Below, in pieces: positions 1-6,600 of a DNA stretch of 11,695 bases (the stretch's first letter is position 1; each line of letters starts with the position of its first letter). Source of the DNA: Baffinella frigidus (lineage: Eukaryota > Cryptophyceae > Cryptomonadales > Baffinellaceae); contig MU648031.1 in the NCBI GenBank assembly GCA_026770585.1, positions 3,117 through 14,811 of the forward strand. The letters are read 5' to 3'. The translations under genes were made by a program, and so were the position numbers. The notes under the pieces are model-generated. The model saw only the letters and a program-made list of their open reading frames with translations, searched no databases and had not been told where the DNA came from.

Positions 1-66
1 GGTTTAGGGTTGAAGGTTGGGGGTTTAGGGTTTAAGGTTTAGGGTTTAAGGTTGAGGATTTAGGGT

Positions 67-105
<39 letters not shown>

Positions 106-308
106 GATTGCATGGTTTTTGAGTGTCGGGTATAGGGTGCTGCTGATGGCCGGAGGCGCCCTGCTTGCTGCGCGAGAAACTTCGCCTGCATTCGGTTTAG
201 GATTTAGGGGTTGGAGGGTTTGGAGTTGGGGTGTAGGGTTTGGGGGTTGGGGTTGAGAGTGCTGCCGCTGGTGTAGGCGAGTGGGGTGTGGAGTAGCGTG
301 TATAGGGT

Positions 309-339
<31 letters not shown>

Positions 340-360
340 TGGGTGAGGGTTGAGGGGTTA
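1..360. repeat. Degenerate telomere-like repeat tract
   Basis: Runs of GGGTTTA and mostly GGGTTGA heptamers, from 1-115 and again 190-360, interrupted by about 75 bases of mixed sequence. The dominant variant GGGTTGA differs by one base from the Arabidopsis-type telomere repeat. The tract is interspersed with other sequence and similar tracts recur throughout the window in both orientations, so this is read as interstitial repeat and not as a chromosome end. No gene is seen here. Confidence 0.85.
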
Positions 361-480
361 ATTTAAAATAAAATGGCCTATCAAACCGGGTTCTGGTCCT
401 ATTAAATTTACTTAGGGCCCTAATTAACCTTCGTCCAACTCCTATGAACATATAGGGATCCATCTTCTTTCAAATTAAAC
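361..480. repeat. AT-rich dispersed element with inverted ends (family C)
   Basis: The left part, read in reverse, gives a tail (TAGGACCAGAACCCGGTTTG, then ATAGGCC and a T-rich run) that matches 10254-10300 and more weakly 11308-11346. The right end (TTCTTTCAAATTAAACATGT) matches 10287-10308 in the forward direction. The element therefore has the same sequence at both ends in inverted orientation, as expected of a non-autonomous inverted-repeat element. No open frame of interest. Confidence 0.55.
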
Positions 481-606
481 ATGTCCCCGGATTAGTGTGG
501 GGTTCAAGGTTAAGGGTTTCGTATTCAGGGAAAGATTCGTGGCTGTAAAAAATCGACATTTTCGGTGTGAAAAAGTGTTCCTCACACGCCCCTGCTAACT
601 TTGCCT

Positions 607-790
607 GAGTCAAACTTCACTCCGAGCCACAAGATTTCAGCTAAGTCAACCAGCTCACCTAAGTCAACTTTCCCCTGTTTTCGTTTAGATGGACCTGGCC
701 ACTATGGACGGCATTTGACTTAAGGCGCTGGCTTTCAGGGGGAGTTGACTTAGGCGAAATGTTCTGACTCCGAGTGAACTTGGCTCTCCA
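607..790. repeat. Imperfect fold-back repeat carrying GTTGAC boxes
   Basis: The segment CCTAAGTCAACTTTCCCCTG near 658-677 is nearly the reverse complement of CAGGGGGAGTTGACTTAGG near 736-754. The outer parts (GAGTCAAACTTCACTCCGAG against ACTCCGAGTGAACTTGGCTC) also pair imperfectly. The arms carry the GTTGACT box found all through the window. Part of the untranslated or intronic sequence 3' of gene 1; no exon recognised. Confidence 0.6.
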
Positions 791-886
791 TGGCTCTCCG
801 TAAAATCATTTTCTGTTCAACATGTTTTTTTTTCTGCTCAGCAAGTTTTATGGCGCGCCCAGTTTTACTGAGGCAGAGAGCTAAAC

Positions 887-940
887 CTGGAGGCGCAGAC
901 GGCCCGCAGGGAGGAGCGAGAGAAGCTCATCCGTCGCGTC
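887..940 (-). repeat. Donor-side copy of gene 1 exon 3 (copy 3)
   Basis: On the minus strand this reads DATDELLSLLPAGRLRLQ followed by CAG|GTTTAG, repeating the last 17-18 residues of exon 3 of the gene upstream, with its own possible 5' splice site. It is a downstream partial copy without an evident acceptor, so probably not an exon. Read on the plus strand it looks like a charged coiled-coil peptide, which I regard as a shadow. Confidence 0.6.
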
Positions 941-1114
941 AGGCAGAGAGCCACGCGACGATGGTCTGTGTATCAAATCGACCTGTTTCCAAAGTCAACT
1001 CACCCACAAATCCGTCAACTTGCGGCGAAACCCGGCGAAAAACACTTTTAGCAGTGCAGAAATAATTAGAAAGACGGATCGGATTTGGTACACAGGTTAT
1101 CGTCGCGTGGAGAC

Positions 1115-1186
1115 CTGGAGGCGGAGGCGGCCGGCAGGGATATTTCCTGTGAAAAAAAGAGAAGATCCTCCGTCGCGGCCGCGCCG
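1115..1186 (-). repeat. Donor-side copy of gene 1 exon 3 (copy 2), with insertion
   Basis: On the minus strand GCGGCCGCGACGGAGG and GCCGGCCGCCTCCGCCTCCAG reproduce the 3' part of exon 3 and end in CAG|GTCTCC. About 19 bases are inserted in the middle (around 1141-1162) and read CTTTTTTTCACAGGAAATAT on the minus strand, which looks like a pyrimidine tract plus AG acceptor. The same insert-like sequence occurs on the plus strand at 2404-2430. Flanks at 950-985 and 1078-1112 form an inverted repeat (CCACGCGACGAT...TGTGTA.CAAATC). Confidence 0.6.
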
Positions 1187-1238
1187 CTCCCCGCACGCAA
1201 CCCGTAGCAGCTTAAAAGGCTCGTCCGAAGAAACACAA

Positions 1239-1330
1239 CTCTCGTCATCTTTCACAGGTCCCTACGGTAGGAAATCCCTAGGGGCCTAGGAGTTTCCTAT
1301 GGGGTGAATAGGTGGCTCATCGAGGATTTC
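1239..1330. repeat. Palindrome-rich short repeat (CCTACGGTAGGAAA family)
   Basis: CCCTACGGTAGGAAATCCC, then CTAGGGGCCTAGG and AGTTTCCTATGGGG: a short element with several self-complementary blocks. A diverged copy lies in reverse orientation at about 6790-6865 (ACCCTACGGTAGGAAACCC on the minus strand, followed by GTAGGGCCATAGGGG). Two copies in opposite orientation suggest a dispersed non-coding element. Confidence 0.5.
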
Positions 1331-1399
1331 CTTGATTCCTGGTAGAAATTCAAGGGCTTGGAACCCCCGGGATAAGCTGCGAAGGAAGGTGGCACGGAC

Positions 1400-2228
1400 C
1401 TGGAGGCGATGGCGGCCCGCAGGGAGGAGGGAGAGCAGCTCGTCCGTCGCGGCCGCGCTACTCTCGTCGCACGCCCCCTCCGTCCGCACCTGGTTCAGCC
1501 CACACGAAAGATTTAAATTACATCATCTCTGCCGGTAGTAAACAGCGTAATTTCTGGAGGAAACGCTCCAGTTACCTCAGGCAGAGCTACAAGTCGGGGG
1601 TGGCGCACCGAGCACGCGCCGCCCTGCGCGCCCGACGGGACGAGCGCCGCCCATGGGACGAGCGCCGGCGCCGCGAGGAGGAGCGCCGCGTCGAAGCGGA
1701 TGTCGAGGGAGCAGTTGAACACGGGCTTTCCGTAGCGCGTCACCCCCTCGACGCCGCACAGGATGACGCCACGCCCGAGCTGCGCGTCCTGCAGCGTCCT
1801 TCTGGAAGGGGAGACCGCGCGGGGGGGGGGGGTGGCGCCGTCCTCCCACCGCCAGAGGACGTCTCCGTCCGAGGCCAGACGGAAGTTTTCAATCTGAAAT
1901 GCGAGAGAGATTTCGACGGAGCAGGCGTCCTCGTCCTGCGCTGAGAGAGCGGCGAAGACCACCACCTCGGCGTCGTCAAGCGCGACGCGCGGCGCCCAGG
2001 GGATGCGTCTCGAATCCTCCGACACCCGCCCTGCGGGGGTGGAATCCTTTCGTTAGGGCAAGCAGTATCCTGGAGGACCCAAACGCAGGGTGGAGGGGAG
2101 GTTGGTGGCTCGCCTCCTTGCGAGGCGGGGGACGCGCCCTCCGCACCATCTCCAGCGCACTGCCACGACAGCAGGAGCAGGAGCAGAATGTAGTAGGGTA
2201 AACTTGTGAAGCGAGGGAGCGCGTCCAT
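1400..2228 (-). CDS. Gene 1: unrecognised protein with signal peptide, 3 exons, 3' end not in window
   Basis: Exons are read at 2228-2147, 2030-1576 and 1489-1400. Splice sites are G|GTGCGG to CCCCCGCAG|GG (116-bp intron, phase 1) and GAG|GTAACT to GAACCAG|GTG (86-bp intron, phase 0); exon 3 ends at CAG|GTCCGT. The 209 codons join without a stop. Residues 1-25 are a clear signal peptide: MDALPRFTSL, a leucine run (YYILLLLLLSW) and cleavage near CAGDG, so the product should enter the secretory pathway or an organelle reached through the ER. The rest is mixed, with several cysteines, a WRWEDG stretch and segments such as RYGKPVFNCSLDIRF and VRHPRLVALPE. I do not recognise the family. If intron 2 were retained, translation would stop at 1513 after 23 extra codons. 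The next exon is not found, although the 3' part of exon 3 is copied twice downstream (1115-1186, 887-940). Start chosen as the first ATG directly before the hydrophobic core. Confidence 0.72.
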
Positions 2229-2447
2229 CCCACAGGATCCTGCTTTGGGGCTGGCTTCTCGCGTGCGGCTCCTCCAGGTGGTCGCGAGGAAGGCTGCAGT
2301 GCAAAGATTTGGCCTCACTGACGTTGTATCTGCTGAAGTCTGGGCGAGTGGTTGGATGGAAGAATGGTAATTGCTGAAAGCAGTTGACTGTTGCGGCCGG
2401 ATTTCTTTTTTTCTCTCACAGGAAATATCCGGACTGAATTTCCTCTT
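2229..2447. other. 5' flank of gene 1 and unassigned sequence
   Basis: No exon is supported here. It holds the presumed promoter side of gene 1 (minus strand), without a TATA-like box that I can defend. At 2404-2430 there is a plus-strand pyrimidine tract followed by CACAGGAAATATCC, which resembles a 3' splice site and matches the insertion inside the exon copy at 1141-1162 in opposite orientation. No convincing exon follows it. Confidence 0.4.
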
Positions 2448-2592
2448 TGAGAGCCACCCTGTATCCCCTCTTCACGAGCCTCTGCACTGGAGAGCTAAAC
2501 CGAAAACAAAAATGCTTTCTCTGCAGTCCTTTCTACGGAAGGGCGTGTCGTTGGCATATGTTGGGAGAAATTAAAACCTAAAGGACCTAAAG
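2448..2592. repeat. Segmental direct repeat, copy 1
   Basis: About 145 bases, containing TATCCCCTCTTCACGAGCCT, CCTTTCTACGGAAGGGCGTG and AAAACCTAAAGGACCTAAAG in that order. The same blocks occur in the same order at 2972-3117 with scattered substitutions. Open frames across the two copies share peptides only because of this duplication. Confidence 0.8.
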
Positions 2593-2610
2593 GAAAGGAC
2601 AGAGACAAGA

Positions 2611-2757
2611 TCCAGTGTGAGCCTATGTTGGGAGCTCGAAGAACCTAGAGGACCTAAAGCATGGCCTCTCTGAGCTCGAAGAACCTACAGGATCTGCAGG
2701 ATCAGTTCCGGTGTCCGCCTATGTTGGGAGCTCGAAGAACCTCAAGGACCCAAACGC
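2611..2757. repeat. Short tandem repeats of a TATGTTGGGAGCTCGAAGAACCT-type unit
   Basis: The unit (GTGTCCGCCTATGTTGGGAG, then CTCGAAGAACCT.AGGACCT) occurs near 2615, partially near 2670, near 2708, and again at 2860-2910 and 3140-3170. The spacing is irregular. Several units end in AAGGACCTAAAGG. The unit has no coding signature that holds across copies. Confidence 0.7.
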
Positions 2758-2779
2758 CCGATGAGGATAGCCTTTAGCC

Positions 2780-2879
2780 GGTTTCTGCCGCGATCCTCTG
2801 CACCGGGGGGCCTGAATGTGATCCGAAAGGAAGCATGGCTTTTCTGCAGAACAAGTTCCGGTGTCCGCCTATGGTGGGA
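2780..2879. repeat. Inverted segmental repeat, left arm
   Basis: This segment (GGTTTCTGCCGCGATCCTCT through GAAGCATGGCTTTTCTGCAG to TCCGCCTATG) is present in reverse orientation at 3190-3288, with about nine in ten bases the same by eye. Arms are about 310 bases apart, and the second direct-repeat copy lies between them. Confidence 0.8.
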
Positions 2880-2971
2880 GTCAAAAGAACCTCAAGGACC
2901 TAAAGGATGGCCGACTTGGGTTTGGTGTGTGTGCGAGCGTGTACCCACTTGGGACTCCTCAAACACCCCAA

Positions 2972-3117
2972 GAGAACCACCCTCTATCCCCTCTTCACGA
3001 GCCTCTGCCCTGGAGATCCGAAAGCAGCACTGCTTTTTCTGCAGATCCTTTCTACGGAAGGGCGTGTCGTTGGGCCATGTTGGGAGAAACTAAAACCTAA
3101 AGGACCTAAAGGATGGC
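2972..3117. repeat. Segmental direct repeat, copy 2
   Basis: Second copy of the 2448-2592 block, about 524 bases downstream. It keeps TATCCCCTCTTCACGAGCCT, CCTTTCTACGGAAGGGCGTG and the CCTAAAGGACCTAAAGGA tail. It sits between the two arms of the 2780-2879 / 3190-3288 inverted repeat. Confidence 0.8.
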
Positions 3118-3233
3118 CTTTCTATACAGAACAAGTTCCAGTGTCCGCCTATGTTGGGAGCGCGAAGGGAGCGCGATGTGGGGAGCGCTCCCAACATACA
3201 CGGACACAGGAACTTGTTCTGCAGAAAAGCCAT
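3113..3233. repeat. Long near-perfect hairpin
   Basis: Arm 3113-3163 (ATGGCCTTTCTATACAGAAC ... TATGTTGGGAGCGC) pairs with 3185-3233 (GCGCTCCCAACATA ... GAACTTGTTCTGCAGAAAAG, CCAT), leaving a loop of about 21 bases. Mismatches are few. The right arm continues into the inverted segmental repeat to 3288. A transcript through here would fold into a roughly 50-bp stem, so it could be a small-RNA source or a miniature inverted-repeat element. Confidence 0.75.
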
Positions 3234-3301
3234 GCTTCCTTTCGGACCACATTCAGCCCCCCCGGTGCAGAGGATCGCAGCAGAAACCACACTCAAGGGA
3301 T

Positions 3302-3406
3302 TGTAGAGGGGTACCTCGCTCATAAGAAACCAACGACCCCTACAGTAGGGCCCAATGGTGGTCCTAGGGGGGTGGTCGTTTCTTATGAGCGATGTACCCC
3401 TGTACA
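3302..3406. mobile_element. Miniature inverted-repeat element, copy 1
   Basis: Terminal inverted repeats read TGTAGAGGGGTACCTCGCTC at the left and TGTACAGGGGTACATCGCTC at the right (reverse complement), both continuing ATAAGAAAC. The centre is short and GC-rich (AGTAGGGCCC). A second copy is at 3935-4055. No transposase; the open frames across it translate the inverted repeats. No convincing target duplication at this copy. Confidence 0.85.
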
Positions 3407-3514
3407 GTGCACACTTGTGAACCTGTCCGAGAGAGACATTTATTGAAGCCAATATGGCCCCCATGCACCCCCCCCCCCAACCCTCAGCCCTTGGAGCCAT
3501 TGGAACCACTCGTC

Positions 3515-3673
3515 GCCCGCGGTTGACTGAACATCCGCGGTTGACTCAACGTCCGCATCATGTTGACTTTCGTCGAAACGAGGTTGACTTCCGTCGACGC
3601 ACGGTTGACTTAAGCCGGCGCGAAGATGACTTAAGCCGGCACGAAGATGATGACTTTACACCGAAGGACGACT
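3515..3673. repeat. Graded minisatellite running into the gene 2 stop codon
   Basis: About nine diverging units of 18-26 bases. Read on the minus strand starting at the gene 2 stop, the unit core changes stepwise from GATGTAAAGTCGTC through GGTGTAAAGTCATC and GGCTTAAGTCATC to GACGGAAGTCAACC and GATGTTCAGTCAACC. The first unit contains the stop codon itself. The plus-strand frame gives a false repeat peptide (VDFRR..VDLSRRED). Likely the 3' untranslated region of gene 2. Confidence 0.7.
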
Positions 3674-6600
3674 TTACATCGGCATGAGGGTGTAGGTCTG
3701 GGTCTCGACCTCGGTGATGCCGGGGATCGCCTGTTTCGGTGTTTGGGGTTGGGGTTTGGGGTTTGGGGTTTGTTTGGGGTTTGGGTTTGGGTTTTGGGTT
3801 TTGGGTTTTGGGTTTGGGGGTTTGGGGTTTGGGGTTTGGGTCTGGGGTTTGGGATTGGGGATTGGGGATTGGGGATTGGGGATTGGGGTTTGGGGTCCAG
3901 GGTACAGGTGAAACTCACTCATAAGGGTTTAGGGTACAGGGGTACCTCGCTCATAAGAAACGCCCACCCCCCCAGGACCACCTTAGGGCCCTAGGCATAG
4001 GTCCACTGTAGGGTCCTAGGGGGGGTTGGTTTCTTATGAGCGAGGTACCCCTGTAGGGTTTGGGGTTTGGGGTTTAGGGTGTAGGGTGTAGGGTTTAGGG
4101 TGTAGGGTTTAGGGTTTAGGGTTTAGGGCTTAGGGTTAAGAGAGAGAACGTGTGTTGATTATTTAGGGTTTGGGGTTCAGGGTTTAGAAAGCTGTCGATT
4201 CGGTCCAACCCTAAACCATAAACCCTAAACCCTAAACCCTCTCTCTCGACTTCAATCTTGCCGCCAGCGCCAGCGGGTTCAGGGTTTAGGGTTCGGTGTT
4301 TAGGGTTTAGAGTTTAGGGTTTGGGGTTTGGCATAGGCCTCCTCGGACGCGAACTTGGCGCTCTGAAACTCACCGAAGGTCCCCGGGTCTAGCGCTCTAG
4401 AGTGCTCCAGCGCGTTCTAGAGCGCTCTAGAGGGTCGGATTTCAGAGAGTCGGGGTTTAGAGGGACGGGTTAAGGGGGTCAGCACCTTGATCTTGGCAAG
4501 GAAGGCCTCCGCGGGCTCGAACTTGGCCGCCTCCCAGTCACCGAACGCGCTCTAGAACGCTCCAGAACGTTCTAGAGCGCTCTAGATGGTCAGATTTTCA
4601 GAGGGTCGGATTTTAGAGGGTCGGGTTAAGGGGGTCAGCACCTTGATCTTGGCGAGGAAGGCCTCCTCGGGCTCGAACTTGGCCGCCTCCCAGTCGCCGA
4701 ACGCGCCGGCATCGAGGGCAGTCACCACCTGGGGTTTAGGGTTTAGGGTTTAGGGTTTAGGGTTTATTGTGTATGATTTATTTTTATTTTTATTTTTCAT
4801 TTTTTATTGTTATTTTTCAATACTTATTGTTTATGTTTTAGGGTAGGCGAGTCTATGGTTTATGGGGTGCGGTGAATGGTGTAGGGTGTAGGGGTTAGGA
4901 CTTGGCACGCTTCCCAGTCGCCCAACGCGGCCGCATCAGAGAGCGCTGACGACGCGCATCCTGTGGCCGGCCGCATCCAGCGCAGTCACCACCTAGGGTT
5001 TATTATCTATTATTTATTATCTATTATTTATTATCTATTGTTTAGGGTAGGCGAGTCTATGGTTCAGGGTGTACGGTGAATGGTGTAGGGTGTAGGGGTG
5101 AGGACTTGGCACGCTTCCCAGTCGCTGAACGCGGCTGCCGCGAAGGTGAGCCTTCAGCCGCCCAGGGTGTGGACCGCCCAACCCGAAATAAACCCAAGTA
5201 CACCCTGAACCCTAAGAGAGCGCTGACGACGCGCATCCTGTGGCCGGCCGCATCCAGCGCAGTCACCACCGATTACTGATTACTGAGTTTAGTAAAGAGG
5301 TTTCGCCGTTATTGGCTAACCCGTGCTAACCCGTGCCTTAACCAGACTATGATCGGTCCACGTTATCCTCCGCTCAGTCTGTCTCCGAGGGACGCCGGTG
5401 GTGACTTTGGGGGTTCGGGTGTCGGGTGTCGGGTTTCGGGGTTCGGGTTTTTAGGTTTTGGGGTTTCAGGCTTCGGGTTCCGGGTTCCGGGTTTCGGGGT
5501 TAGAAGGCAACTTGAAGGTACGTCTTCCAGCCTCGAAAGGTGCACGACTGAGGCAGCGCTGGAAACTCGTCAACTTTCGAGTGGTGCCTTGAAGTCGAGG
5601 CCTATTCGGGCCTATTCAAAAGTGGACGTTCTGGGGTCGTGGTACAAAACTGTCAACTTTTGGGGGTAGAAGGCACCTTGAAATCGAGGCAGCTGCCGCA
5701 CACGACTAGAGGCCCACTCGGGCCTATTCAAAAGTTGACAGTCTGGGTCTGCGGTACAAATCCGTCAACTTTCGGGGTCCGAAGGCACCTTGAAGTCGAG
5801 GCAGCCGCCGCACACGACGCGCTGCACGCTCTTGACGCCCTTCACCTTCTTCACGTCCGCGACCACGCCCGCGAGCGCGTCCTGTTTTGTACCACGCACG
5901 CACGTCAGCACGTCCGTCAGCACGGCCTGTTTTGTACCAGGGGGAGACGAGTCGCGTCCTGGTTTGTACCACGGTTCACGAGTCGCATCCTGTTTTGTAC
6001 CGGGGGGGGGTGGTCACGTCCTGTTTTGTACCACACACGCGTCAGCACGTCCTGTTTTGTACCAGGGGGGGCTGGTCACGACCTGTTTTGTACGAAAGTA
6101 CCACGCACGACCGGCAGCACGTCCTGCATTGTACCACGGCAGTTGACTAACCCGGCAGGTTTTGTACCGGGTCGGGGACGAGACCGGGCAGGGTTTGTAC
6201 CAGACGCGCTTGCAATCTCATCTCCATAGAGGTATTAATTAATTGCTTTTGGCGCAACGAAATTTACTACACAACTGCTCTACTATTACTTGCATGAGCA
6301 AATCTTGTAGTAATTTTCGTTGCCCAAAAGCAATCAATTAATACTTGTATGGATATTAAATCAGTCTACCGCACCTGGCCCTGATCGGAGAGGAGGCAGT
6401 TGACTAACCGGGCAAATCCGGGAACATCATTCAATTAGATGAAAATGGGCAACGAAATTCTAACGAAATTTACTACACAGAAGGCTCATACTAGTAATAG
6501 TAAAGCAATCTTGTAGTAAATTTCGTTGCCCGTTTTCACTTAATCAAATGATGTTCCCGGATGCGGGCAGGTTTTGTACCAGGACGGGGACGAGACCGCC

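Noticed and set aside
1-360. True chromosome end
   Set aside because: The repeats are degenerate, mixed with other sequence, and similar tracts occur in both orientations all over the window.
1600-1944. Plus-strand arginine-rich 114-codon frame, and minus-strand 192-codon frame 1740-2318
   Set aside because: Shadows of gene 1 exon 2 in other frames; high GC keeps them open. The 192-codon frame contains the true signal peptide exon but then reads through intron 1 into the wrong frame.
2404-2574. Plus-strand exon after TTTCTCTCACAG
   Set aside because: The acceptor is convincing in isolation, but the following frame is segmental repeat without coding character and stops at 2574 with no good donor.
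3454-3687. Plus-strand frame with VDFRR/VDLSRRED heptad-like repeats
   Set aside because: Translation of the minisatellite that overlaps the end of gene 2; unit lengths vary between 18 and 26 bases, so the frame is not maintained by design.
3631-3994. Frames of Pro-Asn-Pro-Lys or Gly-Phe-Gly-Val repeats over the G-rich tract
   Set aside because: Pure translations of telomere-like repeats, open in several frames on both strands at once.
5881-6136. CRISPR-like array (regular 31-base spacing)
   Set aside because: Units are short, spacers are themselves repetitive, spacing is uneven, and the locus is a eukaryotic intron.
5639-6229. 196-codon plus-strand frame with repeated LFCT/FVPG peptides
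   Set aside because: It translates the acceptor-like array and modules antisense to gene 2; the repeat period of 31 bases is not a multiple of three, so the peptide repeats drift between frames.
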